DNA of 64,000 bases from Planctomycetota bacterium (GCA_026692665.1 JAPLOF010000023.1:90961-154960); one strand, 5' to 3'; positions 17,843 to 27,203 are shown, numbered from the stretch's first letter. Numbers and translations are program-made. The notes: generated by a model from the letters alone, not told the origin.

Positions 17843-18868
17843 TCAGGCCGGCAGTTCGTAGACGGAGACGCGCGTCTCCTCGGCCACGAGGCCGGCACCC
17901 TGGCAGACCTGCCAGGCGACCGCTTCGTCCAGGCCCGGGACGGCCCATTCGCCCAGGGACCGGCCGGTGAGGGTGTCGCGCACCTCGAGGAGGGCGCCGC
18001 GCAGGACGTAGAGGCGGCCGCTGTCGGCCGTGATCGCCGCGTCGGGCAGCTCGTCGCCGCGTTGCGTCGAGAGCACCGAGAACCACAGCGGGGACTCGCC
18101 CGGCTCGGCGTCGAGCGGGAGCGCCACCAGGGAGAGCGTGTCCGTCACGCCGCCGTCCGTGCGACGCGACAAGTCGATCATGAGCTGGGGCTGCAACTCG
18201 GGCGGCAGCGCCGAGCCGAGGTCGCGCGTCAGAACGACGAGCCCGTCCGCGTTCACGGCCAGGCCGTGGATGACGGGCTGGCGCGGCGAGAGGACTTCCC
18301 CCTGGAACTCCCCGCTGCGCGCGTCGAGCCGCAAGACACCCTGGCGGCCGGTCGCGGAGTGCGTGTAGACGACGAACAACTGCGAACCGGAGCGCGCCAC
18401 GTGGTGGTAGCGCTCCTGGGGGCGCGAGTACTCCCAGGCTTCGTCCAGGCTCTTCGTCGAGTAGCCGAGCACGCGGCGCGGCGAAACGATGACGCACACG
18501 TCCGTGCCCACGACGGACGCGTCGAACGCCTCGATCTCGCCCATGCCGAGCAGCTCGCCGCTGCCGAGCGACATGCGCACGATGCGGTGGCCCTGCGCGC
18601 TCGGGCCCAGCACGACGACCTCGTCCGGGCTGCCGAAGCCGGCGCCGAAACCGCGGCCGTAGCCGACCTCGCACGGCGAGACCCACAGCTGGTCGCCCGT
18701 GTGGCGGTCGAGCGCGGCGAGCTTGCCCGGGATCACGTCGTCGGCCCACTTGCCGCCGGCGGGCGGATCGTAGACGTGCAGCAGCGCGGGGCCCGTGGGG
18801 CCGAAGGCGATGCCGTCGACCACGCTCTGGATCTCCTTGGTGAAGCGGCGGCGGGCGGTGCGCGTCAT
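17843..18868 (-). CDS. Predicted beta-propeller-like protein (PQQ-repeat style), unknown function
   Basis: A 341-residue protein with no signal peptide. Repeated blocks of the type 'GxLxALDxxTGxxLW' are visible (PGKLAALDRHTGDQLWVSP; later RQGVLRLDARSGEFQG and LLEVRDTLTGRSLGEW), consistent with a six- or seven-bladed PQQ/WD-like propeller. No catalytic motif is present. It may be a scaffold or binding protein in the cytoplasm. A TAACGT -10-like hexamer ends 6 nt before the ATG, which predicts a leaderless transcript. Confidence 0.6.
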   Translation of the reverse strand: MTRTARRRFTKEIQSVVDGIAFGPTGPALLHVYDPPAGGKWADDVIPGKLAALDRHTGDQLWVSPCEVGYGRGFGAGFGSPDEVVVLGPSAQGHRIVRMSLGSGELLGMGEIEAFDASVVGTDVCVIVSPRRVLGYSTKSLDEAWEYSRPQERYHHVARSGSQLFVVYTHSATGRQGVLRLDARSGEFQGEVLSPRQPVIHGLAVNADGLVVLTRDLGSALPPELQPQLMIDLSRRTDGGVTDTLSLVALPLDAEPGESPLWFSVLSTQRGDELPDAAITADSGRLYVLRGALLEVRDTLTGRSLGEWAVPGLDEAVAWQVCQGAGLVAEETRVSVYELPA

Positions 18869-18874
18869 GAGGGC

Positions 18875-18880
18875 ACGTTA
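18875..18880 (-). promoter_or_regulatory. -10-like TAACGT, leaderless promoter candidate
   Basis: On the minus strand TAACGT ends 6 nt before the ATG at 18868, so a transcript would begin at or next to the start codon. Confidence 0.35.
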
Positions 18881-18960
18881 CGGGACGCGTGCGACTCGCG
18901 AAAGTCCGGTCCGGACGTGCCGGTGGCCGCCGCAGCCGGGCTGGGCGCCGGCCGAGCGGC

Positions 18961-20214
18961 TCACCGCAGCGTGATCGGCACCGACTGCGTCAGAGCCACT
19001 TCGCCCGAGGGCGAGACCACGCTCGCCTGCGCGAACACCGTGAAGCCCGACGGGAGAGACGACGGCAGCGTCAAGGCGAACGTCGCGGTCCCCGACGGCG
19101 GCAGCGCCCCGAGGTCGAACGTCCGCAGCGGCTGCACGAGCCGGTCCTCGAACACGGCGGGAAGGTCCTCGAGGATCGCCTGCCGTCCGAGGCGCAGCCG
19201 CGCCGCGGCACCGGGCGCGCCGCGCAAGGTGTACGTCACGACCTGACCGGGAAGGGTCACTCCCGAGAGCTCGAGCGACGGATCCGTCGGGCTCGCCGTC
19301 GTGTACGGGCCGACGATCACCCACGGCTCGAAGCCGCCGCAGAGTGTCGTGCCACCGTGGATCGCGACCCCGCTGATCTGCGCCTGCGCGCCGCCGTACA
19401 CCGCGAGCCCCGGACCCGGCGTGCCGTCCGACGCGCACGTGTCGCCGTATCCCGGTTGGCCGCCGAGCACCAGGTCGCTGGCGATGCCGGTGAGGAGCAG
19501 GCTCGCCGAATCCTGGAGGCGGATGCCGCGCCCGCCGTCGCCTCCGACGCACGACTCGCAGCCGAAGTTGTCGCCGCCCGTTCCGCCGCGCGCGTCCGAA
19601 AGCGAAACGTGCGCGACGCCCGTGCCGGTGACGAGGATCCCGTCGCCGCCGGTGTCGAGATCGGATTGGGGCGCGGCCTGGAACTGTCCCCGCCCTCCGA
19701 CGAGCCTCGCGTGCGTGATCTCGACGCGAGCCGAGTCGATCCGCACCGCGTGCATGCCGTTGCCGATGGCGGCCTCGACGTCGACGCCGCGCAGCCGGAT
19801 GTCGGGGGAGTTGCGCAGGTGGATCGCGCTGTTCGAGGAAGCCGGGTTCGTCGGTCGCACGACGAGGTCCTCGAGGAGCACTGTCGCCGCGCACTCGGCG
19901 ACGACGATCGAGCTCGTCTGCATCTTCGCGATCGTCGCGCGCGGACCGGCCGGCACGCCCTGGATGCGGATCTCGCCGGTGACGAGCACGCCGCCCTCGC
20001 CGATCACCTGGATCCCGCGCGACACCAGGAAGTTCCCGTAGGTGCCGGGCCGGACGAGGACGACGTCGCCGCCGAGTGCGACCGCGACCGCGCTCGCGAT
20101 GTCGGGGAAGTCGACCCCCGGGCCGGGGTTGTCGTCGACGACGAACACGGAGGCATGGACCAGCGAGCAGGTGGCGACGAGGGCCACGGCAGCGGACAGG
20201 ATTCGATGCGTCAT
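18961..20214 (-). CDS. Secreted right-handed parallel beta-helix (pectin lyase-like fold) protein
   Basis: A 417-residue protein with a signal peptide (RILSAAVALVATCSLVHA, then SVFVVDD). The mature part begins with the Pbl/DUF-type opening GVDFPDIASAVAVALGGDVV typical of proteins whose helix carries short coil repeats. Successive strand-turn units follow (ILVTGTGVAHVSLSDARGG, GIRLQDSASLLLTGIASD, GLAVYGGAQAQISGVAIHGG). Two Cys pairs suggest disulfides. The C-terminal ~100 residues form a separate beta-sandwich-like domain. No sugar-lyase catalytic residues are evident. Probably extracellular or surface-associated. Confidence 0.65.
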   Translation of the reverse strand: MTHRILSAAVALVATCSLVHASVFVVDDNPGPGVDFPDIASAVAVALGGDVVLVRPGTYGNFLVSRGIQVIGEGGVLVTGEIRIQGVPAGPRATIAKMQTSSIVVAECAATVLLEDLVVRPTNPASSNSAIHLRNSPDIRLRGVDVEAAIGNGMHAVRIDSARVEITHARLVGGRGQFQAAPQSDLDTGGDGILVTGTGVAHVSLSDARGGTGGDNFGCESCVGGDGGRGIRLQDSASLLLTGIASDLVLGGQPGYGDTCASDGTPGPGLAVYGGAQAQISGVAIHGGTTLCGGFEPWVIVGPYTTASPTDPSLELSGVTLPGQVVTYTLRGAPGAAARLRLGRQAILEDLPAVFEDRLVQPLRTFDLGALPPSGTATFALTLPSSLPSGFTVFAQASVVSPSGEVALTQSVPITLR

Positions 20215-20541
20215 GGGAGGAGCTCCTGGAGAAGGGAGGGATCGCGGGTCGCGATGTGGCTCCGAATTCAGCTTATCGGGAGCTGCACGAAGCGTTGCAG
20301 GGAACGGCCCGGGACTCCGAACGACATCCAGCGGCGCGGGGGGGCACGCGGACGGCGCCCCTCCTCATGCCGGTGCGGCTGCCCTGCGGTCGCTCGCCTC
20401 GCGGCGGCACCGCCCCAAGGCTCCACCCTGAAGCTCCACCCGGAACGACGCGAGCCGCGGCAGGCCGCGGCTCGCATCCTGTCGTACCGTCGCAGGACGG
20501 ACCGACGCGCGCGTCACCCGTGGGCTCCGCTTCGCTCCGCC
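20215..20541. other. Intergenic region between the beta-helix gene and fusA
   Basis: 327 bp without a convincing gene. Near 20270-20275 the minus strand reads TAAGCT, a possible -10 for the beta-helix gene, whose ATG at 20214 follows a GGAG-type sequence. The part closer to fusA is GC-rich and contains the hairpin listed separately. Confidence 0.5.
20450..20475 (-). terminator. Hairpin downstream of fusA
   Basis: A perfect 11-bp stem (gcgagccgcgg / ccgcggctcgc) with a CAGG loop lies 66 bp beyond the fusA stop on the minus strand. The following bases include only a weak T-containing stretch, so intrinsic termination is possible but not certain. Confidence 0.4.
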
Positions 20542-22653
20542 TCAGGCTCCGCCTTTGAGCACCGCTTCCGCGATGTTGTTCGGCACGTCGCGGTACTCCC
20601 ACAGTTCCATGGCGTAGCTGCCGCGGCCCTGGGTCGCGCCGCGCAGGCTCGACGAGTACGCGAACATCTCGGCGATCGGGACCAGCGCGCGGACGACGCG
20701 CAGGTTGCCGATGGCGTCGATCTCGTTCACTTCGCCGCGGCGGCTGTTCAGGTCGCCGACCACGCCCCCGATGAACTCCTCGGGCGCGCGCACTTCGACC
20801 TTCATGATCGGCTCGAGCAGCACGATGTTGTTCTCGGCCGCCTGGCGGAACGCGAGCACGCCGGCCAGGTGGAAGGCCAGTTCGTTCGAGTCGACCTCGT
20901 GGTACTTGCCGTCGAAGAGCGTCGCGCGGATGTTCACGAACGGGAAGCCGGTCTGGCCGCCGCCCTTGAAGCCCTCGCGCAGGCCGTTCTCGACCTTCGG
21001 GATGTACTCGCGCGGGATCGAGCCGCCCTTGATGCCGTCCACGAACTCGAGGTCGCCCTCGGGCGTCGTCACCGGCTCGAACTTGACCCAGATGACGGCG
21101 TACTGACCGCGGCCACCCGACTGGCGGATGAAGCGCGCCTCGGTCTCGAGCGCCTTCTTGAGGCGCTGCTTGTAGGCCACCTTCGGCTTGCCGGTCGAGA
21201 CCTCGCACTTGAAGTCGTTCGTGATGCGGTTCGTGATGATCTCGAGGTGCAGCTCGCCCATGCCCGAGATGACGAGCTCGCCCGTCGCCTCGTTCGTCTG
21301 CGCGCGGAAGGTCGGGTCCTCGCGCATGAGCTTGCCGATGACCTCGCCCAGCTTGTCGCGGTCCGACGACTTCTTGGGCTCGAGCGACATCGAGATGACC
21401 GCGTCGGGGAACTGGATCTTGTTCAGCGCGATCGGCTTGTCTTCGTCACACAGCGTGTCGCCCGTGACGGTGTTCTTGAGGCCGATGATCGCGGCGATGT
21501 CGCCGGCGCGGACTTCCTCGATCGCTTCGCGCTTGTTCGCGCTCATCCGCGCGAGACGCGCGATGCGCTCGGTCTTGCCCGTGCGGGTGTTCAACAGCGC
21601 GGTGCCCTTCTGGAGCACGCCTGAGTAGACGCGCACGAAGGTCAGGTCGCCCGTGCTCTCGGCGATCGTCTTGAACGCCATGAGGCACACGGGGTCCGTG
21701 TCGATGCGGCGGCGGGTCGTCTTCTCGTCCGTGCGCGGGATCAGGCCCTCGACGTCGGGCATGTCGAACGGGGCCGGGAGGAAGTCGACGACCGCGTCCA
21801 TCATGAAGCGGACACCCTTGTGCTTCAGGGCCGAGCCGCACAGGACCGGGGTGATCTCCATCTTGACCGTGCCGCGGCGCAGCGCGCGAAGGACCATGTC
21901 CTCGGGCGGTTCCTTGTCCTCGACGAAGAGGTCGAGCAGCGCCTCGTCGAACTCGGCCGCGTTCTCGAGCATCGCGTGGCGATGCATCTTGGCCTCTTCC
22001 ATCAGGTTCGCGGGGATGTCGTCCTCGATGTACGACTGGTCCTCGGCCTCTTCCTGGAACGTGTACATCTTCATCCGGACGAGGTCGATGACGCCGCGGA
22101 AGTCCTTCTCGTTGCCGACCGGGATCTGGATCGGGACCGGGCGACCCTCGAGGCGCGTGCGGATCTGGTCGACGCACGTCCAGAAGTCGGCGCCCACGCG
22201 GTCCATCTTGTTCACGAAGCACAGGCGCGGAACGCCGTAGCGGTTCGCCTGGCGCCACACCGTCTCCGATTGCGCCTCGACGCCGGAGACAGCGTCGAAC
22301 ACGGCGATCGCGCCGTCGAGGACGCGCAGGGAGCGCTCGACCTCGGCCGTGAAGTCGACGTGACCCGGCGTGTCGATGATGTTGATCGAGTGGCCGTTCC
22401 ACTCGCAGAACGTGGCGGCCGACTGGATCGTGATGCCGCGCTTCCGCTCCTCCTCGAGGAAGTCCATCGTGGCTTCGCCGTCGTGGACCTCGCCGGTCGT
22501 GTGGATCCGCTTCGTCAGGAAGAGGATGCGTTCCGTCACCGTCGTCTTGCCGGCGTCGATGTGGGCCATGATGCCCATGTTGCGGTGCTGCTCGACGTTG
22601 CCCTTCTTGGCCTTGAAGGTGCGCGGGGATTCGGTCTTGAGGACGGTAGGCAT
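20542..22653 (-). CDS. fusA: Translation elongation factor G
   Basis: 703 residues, the normal EF-G length. The GTPase domain shows G1 AHIDAGKTT, the switch region [12 protein letters not shown]3 DTPGHVDF and G4 NKMD. Domain III-V signatures follow ([36 protein letters not shown]). EF-G promotes ribosomal translocation using GTP. The frame is open further upstream, but the ATG at 22653 aligns with the family start just before [18 protein letters not shown]. It is not in the usual str operon here, since no rpsL, rpsG or tuf is adjacent, so it may be one of several EF-G copies. Confidence 0.95.
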   Translation of the reverse strand: MPTVLKTESPRTFKAKKGNVEQHRNMGIMAHIDAGKTTVTERILFLTKRIHTTGEVHDGEATMDFLEEERKRGITIQSAATFCEWNGHSINIIDTPGHVDFTAEVERSLRVLDGAIAVFDAVSGVEAQSETVWRQANRYGVPRLCFVNKMDRVGADFWTCVDQIRTRLEGRPVPIQIPVGNEKDFRGVIDLVRMKMYTFQEEAEDQSYIEDDIPANLMEEAKMHRHAMLENAAEFDEALLDLFVEDKEPPEDMVLRALRRGTVKMEITPVLCGSALKHKGVRFMMDAVVDFLPAPFDMPDVEGLIPRTDEKTTRRRIDTDPVCLMAFKTIAESTGDLTFVRVYSGVLQKGTALLNTRTGKTERIARLARMSANKREAIEEVRAGDIAAIIGLKNTVTGDTLCDEDKPIALNKIQFPDAVISMSLEPKKSSDRDKLGEVIGKLMREDPTFRAQTNEATGELVISGMGELHLEIITNRITNDFKCEVSTGKPKVAYKQRLKKALETEARFIRQSGGRGQYAVIWVKFEPVTTPEGDLEFVDGIKGGSIPREYIPKVENGLREGFKGGGQTGFPFVNIRATLFDGKYHEVDSNELAFHLAGVLAFRQAAENNIVLLEPIMKVEVRAPEEFIGGVVGDLNSRRGEVNEIDAIGNLRVVRALVPIAEMFAYSSSLRGATQGRGSYAMELWEYRDVPNNIAEAVLKGGA

Positions 22654-22742
22654 GGCGTGGTTTCCGGAGCGGAAGCACTCGAAAACGAGGGACGGGGCCG
22701 CGTGGTTCTCCAGCACGGCCGAAACGGTTTTCGAGGCCAAAC

Positions 22743-22770
22743 AGGGTAACGAGAGGACCTACCGCGTCAA
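22743..22770 (-). promoter_or_regulatory. Sigma-70-like promoter for fusA
   Basis: On the minus strand TTGACG (22770-22765) is followed after 16 nt by TACCCT (22748-22743). This is the best -35/-10 pair in the window. It leaves a leader of roughly 80 nt before the fusA ATG, unlike the short-leader genes elsewhere. Confidence 0.55.
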
Positions 22771-22801
22771 GGCGTGGCGGCCCTGGAGGCCCCGCGGGGC
22801 C

Positions 22802-23986
22802 TCATTCGGGCTGGGGCCGGTTCCGGCCCAGGCGCTCGTGCGCCTCGACGAACTCGTGGGCCGTGAAGGCCGCCATCAGGGACAGGTCGCCGGCGAGAAC
22901 GGTGGCGGCGAGGATCTCCGCGAACGTGTTCCCCCCGCCCGTGCCGCGGACGCCCAGGAGGTCCAGGCACTCGGCGGCGGTCCCCTGTCCGCTCCCGCCG
23001 CCGACGGTCCCCACGAGGAGCGAAGGCAGGTGGGCGCTGGCGTACAGGTCGCCGCCGGGCGTGACCTCGAAGTCGAGGAATCCGGTCGCGCTCTCGGTCA
23101 CGTAGGCCAGGTCCTGACCGCAGGCCAGGAAGACGGCCGAGAGACCATTCGCCGACTGCACGAGCCAGTTCTGCGTGCCGAGCTGCGCGAAACCCACGTG
23201 ATAGCTGCGCAGGGCCGCGACCATCTTCTCCGGCGTCGTGCGCGCGAGCGACTCGAGAGCCGCCCGCGGGACCGTGACCTCCGCGACGGCACGCCGCCCG
23301 CGCCCCTCGACGAGCGCGCGGGAGTTCGCGCGCTTTTCGACGTCCTGGCCGTGCACGTACCGCTCGAGGGGCGCAGTCCGCGCCGCGAGCTCGGCCGAGA
23401 CGAGGTCGGCCGCCCGTGCCGCCATGTTGATCCCGATCGCGTCGCCCGTGCGGAAGACGAGGCTCAGGATCAGCCGTCGCCCGATCGCTTCGGGACGCAG
23501 CGCGACGAGCGCGCCGTGGTTCGTCGTGCGCTTGACGATCACGGCGAGCTCGTCCGCGTAGCGCAGCGCCAGCTCCCCGGCGGCCACGGCCTCCTCGGAG
23601 CTCGCGTACACCAGCATGGGATTCTGGGTGAGCCCCTCCCCGAGCACGCGCGCGCGGACGAAACCGCCCTCGGCGCACAGCCGCATCCCGCGCGCGTGGC
23701 TCGCGACCAGCGCCCCCTCCGTCGCCGCCATGGGCACGTAGACCTCGCGTCGGCCGACCGTCAGGTCGACGCGCAGCGGCCCGGCGATTCCGAGCGGCAC
23801 CTGCGCGAATCCCACCAGATTCTCGATCTTTCCGCGTGCGCTTTCAGGCGGCACCGGATCTCCGGACACGTGGCGAGGCCGGCAGCCAGCGGCCTTCTCC
23901 CAGACGTCGAGCCGCGCCTCCAGGGCGGGCCTCGACCAGTCGTCGTCCCCGCGCGAGCGCGGGATGTGCGGGAGCTTCTCGGCCAT
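22802..23986 (-). CDS. Class I-type hydroxymethylglutaryl-CoA reductase
   Basis: 394 residues. Class I hallmarks are the substrate loop ENLVGFAQVPLGIAGPL (from residue 55), MAATEGALVASHARG with catalytic Glu90, the NADPH-site GDAIGINMAAR, EKRANSRALVEGRGRR aligned with the DKK region (Lys218 takes the catalytic lysine position), GQD with Asp292, and the C-terminal EAHERLGRN carrying His383. It would reduce HMG-CoA to mevalonate with NADPH, the committed step of the mevalonate pathway; class II degradative enzymes differ in these loops. No other mevalonate gene is nearby. The start at 23986 removes an unlikely upstream extension and is preceded by TAGCAT. Confidence 0.85.
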   Translation of the reverse strand: MAEKLPHIPRSRGDDDWSRPALEARLDVWEKAAGCRPRHVSGDPVPPESARGKIENLVGFAQVPLGIAGPLRVDLTVGRREVYVPMAATEGALVASHARGMRLCAEGGFVRARVLGEGLTQNPMLVYASSEEAVAAGELALRYADELAVIVKRTTNHGALVALRPEAIGRRLILSLVFRTGDAIGINMAARAADLVSAELAARTAPLERYVHGQDVEKRANSRALVEGRGRRAVAEVTVPRAALESLARTTPEKMVAALRSYHVGFAQLGTQNWLVQSANGLSAVFLACGQDLAYVTESATGFLDFEVTPGGDLYASAHLPSLLVGTVGGGSGQGTAAECLDLLGVRGTGGGNTFAEILAATVLAGDLSLMAAFTAHEFVEAHERLGRNRPQPE

Positions 23987-24000
23987 GAGCGGCGGGGCGG

Positions 24001-24010
24001 ATGCTAGCCT
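24001..24010. promoter_or_regulatory. Overlapping divergent -10-like boxes (ATGCTAGCCT)
   Basis: Read on the minus strand this contains TAGCAT, 14 nt before the HMG-CoA reductase ATG. Read on the plus strand it contains TAGCCT, about 41 nt before the esterase ATG at 24052. The two boxes overlap by two bases, so only one polymerase could use the site at a time. Confidence 0.35.
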
Positions 24011-24051
24011 TCCCGACCGCGACTTCGAACCCGTTCCAGGAACCCGCCCCC

Positions 24052-25101
24052 ATGCTCGCACTCCTCTGCGCACTCGTGTTCGCTTCCGACCCCGCAGTGA
24101 CCGTCCGCACGCCCCAGGAACGCCAGGTGATCCAGCAGACGGATCGCGGCACGACCTACGTCCCGGTCGAGGTCGTGGCCGCGACCGGCATCGGACGCCT
24201 GGTCGCGTCGGCGCGGCCGACGGCGGGCGGCGCGGAGCTCGCGAACGCGGTGCTCGCGAAGCAGCCCGGCGGCAGCCCCGAGTCGACCTCGAGCTTCACG
24301 GGCAAGCTCGCGCTGCCCGCGGGCGGCTGGTACCGCCTGGCGATCACCGTCGACGGCATCGCCGGCCCGGTCGAGGTCGCGCACGTGGAGCGCTTCGGCG
24401 TCGGCGAGGTCTTCGTCGTGGCCGGTCAGTCGAACTCCACGAACTACGGCGAGGAGAAGATGGCGTCCATGGAGGACCGCGTCTCGGCCTTCGACGGCGA
24501 ACGCTGGACCCTGGCCGCCGATCCGATGCCCGGCGTGCAGGACGGATCTTCGGGCGGCAGCCCCTGGCCGCTGGTCGGCAAGCAACTCGCCACGGCCTGG
24601 AACGTCCCGGTCGCCTTCGCGTCGTGCGGATTCGGCGGCACCTCCGTGCTGCAGTGGCAAGCGCAGGCCGCGCCGCTCGAGGGCCGGAAGCAACCGCTCT
24701 ACGCGGCGCTCGTGCAGCGCATGAAGGCCTTGGGCGGCGTCCGCGCGGTGCTCTGGCACCAAGGCGAGTCGGACGCGAACGCCGGGATGAGCACGGCGGA
24801 GTACACAGCGAAGTTCATCGCCCTGCGCGACGCCCTGGCGAAGGAGCTCGGCACGAGCCCGGTCTGGGTCGTGGCGAACGTGAGCTTCGTGCCCGACCTC
24901 GCGAAGACCAAGATGGACGCGATCCGCGCGGCCCAGCAGCAGCTGTGGAAGGACAAGGTCGCGCTCCAGGGGCCCAACACGGACGACCTGCTCGGGCCCA
25001 TGCGCCACAGCCAGGACAAGATCCACTTCAGCAAGGCGGGCCTCGAGGCGCACGCCAAGCGCTGGTCGGACCAGCTGGTCGCCCTGTTCGCGAAGCAATG
25101 A
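24052..25101 (+). CDS. Secreted SASA-domain carbohydrate esterase (sialate O-acetylesterase-like)
   Basis: 349 residues with a very short hydrophobic N-terminus (MLALLCALVFA) acting as the likely signal. An N-terminal beta domain (about residues 15-115) is followed by the SGNH-type esterase domain. This shows the nucleophile motif VVAGQSNSTN (Ser127), the oxyanion/Trp-His block VLWHQGESDAN and the C-terminal catalytic pair DKIHFS (Asp322, His325). The family removes acetyl groups from sialic acid or plant and algal polysaccharides; the substrate is unknown. The in-frame ATG at 24001 lies within the divergent promoter, so 24052 is preferred. Confidence 0.8.
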   Translation: MLALLCALVFASDPAVTVRTPQERQVIQQTDRGTTYVPVEVVAATGIGRLVASARPTAGGAELANAVLAKQPGGSPESTSSFTGKLALPAGGWYRLAITVDGIAGPVEVAHVERFGVGEVFVVAGQSNSTNYGEEKMASMEDRVSAFDGERWTLAADPMPGVQDGSSGGSPWPLVGKQLATAWNVPVAFASCGFGGTSVLQWQAQAAPLEGRKQPLYAALVQRMKALGGVRAVLWHQGESDANAGMSTAEYTAKFIALRDALAKELGTSPVWVVANVSFVPDLAKTKMDAIRAAQQQLWKDKVALQGPNTDDLLGPMRHSQDKIHFSKAGLEAHAKRWSDQLVALFAKQ

Positions 25102-25186
25102 GCGATTCAGACGGGATCGGGCGGGGCGCGCGGCGCGCAGGCGCCGTGTGCCGAGCCTGGCCCGCCAGCACCGGACCGACGCCGGC

Positions 25187-26116
25187 ATGAAGTCCGACGG
25201 CCCGCGATCGATCCCGGGAGTCTCCGACGTCACGGTCGTGCGCGGCGTTCGGTCGCACGGCGTGCCGGACATCCTCTTGGAAGTCCCCCACGGCGCCACC
25301 CGGGCGCGGGACTACGACGAGCTCCGGCGCGAGCTGGTGGGCGATTTCCCGGCCGATCTCCAGGCCTTCTTCTTCGTGAACACGGACGTCGGCGCGCCCG
25401 AGGTCGCGCTGCGGGTCGCCGAGCTCGTCGTGGCCGCGGAGCCCGAGCGCGCCTGCCTCGTGCTGCGCTGCCTCGTCCCACGCACCTTCGTCGACTGCAA
25501 CCGCGACATCGACGCCACGACGCTCGCACGCGCTTCCGTCGCCGGGGAGATGACGGCGGGATTGCACGCCTGGGTGCGCGATCCGCGCGACCGGAAGCTC
25601 CTGCTCGAGCGCTACGGTGCGTACCGCAGCCTCGCGACGGACGCCTACGCCCAGGTGTGCGGAGGCGGCGGACGAGCGCTCATGGTGCACTCCTATGCGC
25701 CGCGCAGCGTGGATGTCGCGGTGGACGACCGCATCGTCGAGAGCCTGCGCGCGGCCTACGCCCCGGATCGCGTCGAGTCGTGGCCGCTGCGCGCGTCCGT
25801 GGACCTCATCGTCGACACGCCCGAGGGCGAACGGCTGGCGGATCCCGCGCTGGCCGCCGCGGCGAAGCGCGAGTTCGAGGCCGCGGGGTTCGATGTGGTG
25901 GAGAACGGCGCCTACACGCTGCACCCCGTCTCCCTGGCGCACGTGTTCGCGCGCGCGTATCCGCGGCAGACGCTGTGCCTCGAGCTGCGCCGCGACCTCC
26001 TGATGCGCGCCTTCACGCCGTTCGCGGAGATGCACGCCGATCCGGCGCGCGTCGAGCGCGTCGCCGGGCCGCTCGCGCGGGCGGTGCGGTCCGATTTCGG
26101 CTCGAGCGCGCCGTGA
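25187..26116 (+). CDS. N-formylglutamate amidohydrolase-like protein
   Basis: 309 residues from ATG 25187; a GTG at 25148 is an upstream alternative. The N-terminal part matches the PF05013 fold: DILLEVPHGATRARDYDEL with the His of the metal/active site, FFFVNTDVGAPEVALRVAEL, and RTFVDCNRDIDA, which is equivalent to the conserved (D/V)xNR motif. A second His appears in ALMVHSYAPRSVDV. Relatives hydrolyse N-formyl-L-glutamate at the end of histidine breakdown or act on other formylated amino acids. No hut genes are adjacent, so the substrate is open. The stop overlaps the next start (GTGA). Confidence 0.72.
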   Translation: MKSDGPRSIPGVSDVTVVRGVRSHGVPDILLEVPHGATRARDYDELRRELVGDFPADLQAFFFVNTDVGAPEVALRVAELVVAAEPERACLVLRCLVPRTFVDCNRDIDATTLARASVAGEMTAGLHAWVRDPRDRKLLLERYGAYRSLATDAYAQVCGGGGRALMVHSYAPRSVDVAVDDRIVESLRAAYAPDRVESWPLRASVDLIVDTPEGERLADPALAAAAKREFEAAGFDVVENGAYTLHPVSLAHVFARAYPRQTLCLELRRDLLMRAFTPFAEMHADPARVERVAGPLARAVRSDFGSSAP

Positions 26117-26477
26117 ACCTCGCGCTCGAGCGACTGTGGACCCACGACGACGGAATGCTCGAGGTCGACGTCCCGATCCGTTGGGATCCGAGCTGGAGAC
26201 GTTCCATCGCGACGCTTCGCACGTGTTCACGCTCGAATCCGGCAGCCGCGGGCCGTGCTGGTACGGCCAATTCCGGATGCACGTCTCGTTCCGTCCGCCC
26301 TCACGCGCGATGGTCGACGTCTCCGTGTTCGTGCCGGACGACCAGCCGGACCCGTTCGAGGCGCGTTTCCGCGCGGAGGTGGAACCCGCCGCGCTGAACG
26401 AGCTCGGCCGCCGCTTGCGCAGCAGGGTGGCGTCCGACCGCGCCCGGTTGGTATGCCCGCCCGAACCTGACGACTGA
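26113..26477 (+). pseudogene. Small ORF of unknown function, apparently frameshifted near 26186
   Basis: A GTG at 26113 overlaps the upstream stop in GTGA. From it the frame reads NLALERLWTHDDGMLEVDVP and continues to about 26186 with strongly GC-ending codons. Past that point the coding signal moves to the next frame, which reads ELETFHRDASHVFTLES on to PEPDD and a stop at 26477, again with GC-ending codons. Joined with a one-base correction, this gives a protein of about 121 residues with no recognised domain. It may be a real mutation, a sequencing error or a programmed shift; the site GATCCGAGC is not an obvious slippery sequence. An alternative is a short gene starting at an internal TTG. 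Confidence 0.5.
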
Positions 26478-26531
26478 GCGGATGTCCGCGCTGCGGCTCG
26501 TGCCGTGTCATCCGCATCGCGCTCGCCGCCG

Positions 26532-27203
26532 TCATGCGCCTGGTGCCGTGGCCGGAGCTTCCGTCGTGAGGAGCAGCCCGCCTCGCCGCCAGCCGCTCCG
26601 CAAGAGCCACGAGCCCGCACGCGCAATCGGCCGATCGCAGCGCGCGACGCGGCCGAGCCAGCCCGTGAACCACGGCCCCGAGGTGAACGCGTCGATACCC
26701 GTGATCCGCGCGCCGTGTTTCTTCGCGTTCTGCAGCACGTAGACGAGCGCGTTCCGGACCTCGCGCGGCGATCCCAGGATCCGCGCGTGGTAGCGGTCCG
26801 AGAGCACGGTGCCCTTGCGCCCCCACTCGCGGTTCAGCGCCTTCGCGACGCGCACGAGCAGTCCTTGCATGCCACGAGAGATCGCGCGCGCGTCGTCGCC
26901 CTCCGCGATCAAGTGCACGTGATTGCCCTGGATGGAGTACTCGACGAGTCGGAATCCGAACCGTTCCGAGCCGGCCGCAAGCGCGCGCCGCAACGTGACG
27001 AGCGTCCTCGCGCGGCGCAGGTTCGGCAGGCCCGGCAGGAGGTGCGTCGTCACGAGCACGGGATCGTGCTTCGTCACTCGCGGCCGGGTGTCGTGCGGGG
27101 CGAGCGCGGCCGCGCCCTTCGGCTTGCGGCCGGCGCCCTCTCGCTCACCGCCGCGCCCGAAGATCGTGAGTTGATGCATCGCTTTCGTTCTCGTTCGTCG
27201 CAT
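26532..27203 (-). CDS. REP-associated tyrosine transposase (RAYT, Y1_Tnp/HUH family)
   Basis: 223 residues. The start at ATG 27203 has an excellent SD (GGAGCGGAGGAC). The N-terminus has the family opener GGEREGAGRKPKG. The HUH motif is QGNHVHLIAE (His95, His97), and the single catalytic tyrosine is probably Tyr155 in NALVYVLQNAKKHG, following SDRYHARILGSPREVR. RAYTs are single-strand endonucleases thought to move REP/BIME palindromes and are usually single-copy, not classical IS elements. Palindromes with an AGCCAGGCAC core occur in this window, and CCAGGCAC also occurs upstream at 27478-27485. No terminal inverted repeats bound the gene. Confidence 0.85.
   Translation of the reverse strand: MRRTRTKAMHQLTIFGRGGEREGAGRKPKGAAALAPHDTRPRVTKHDPVLVTTHLLPGLPNLRRARTLVTLRRALAAGSERFGFRLVEYSIQGNHVHLIAEGDDARAISRGMQGLLVRVAKALNREWGRKGTVLSDRYHARILGSPREVRNALVYVLQNAKKHGARITGIDAFTSGPWFTGWLGRVARCDRPIARAGSWLLRSGWRRGGLLLTTEAPATAPGA

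Noticed and set aside
20215..20541. Possible small gene or riboswitch upstream of the beta-helix gene
   Set aside because: No frame with coherent codon use and no recognisable riboswitch core; only a simple hairpin and a weak -10.
22654..22740. Upstream extension of fusA to 22740
   Set aside because: The extra 29 residues do not match EF-G, and the ATG at 22653 aligns with the family start.
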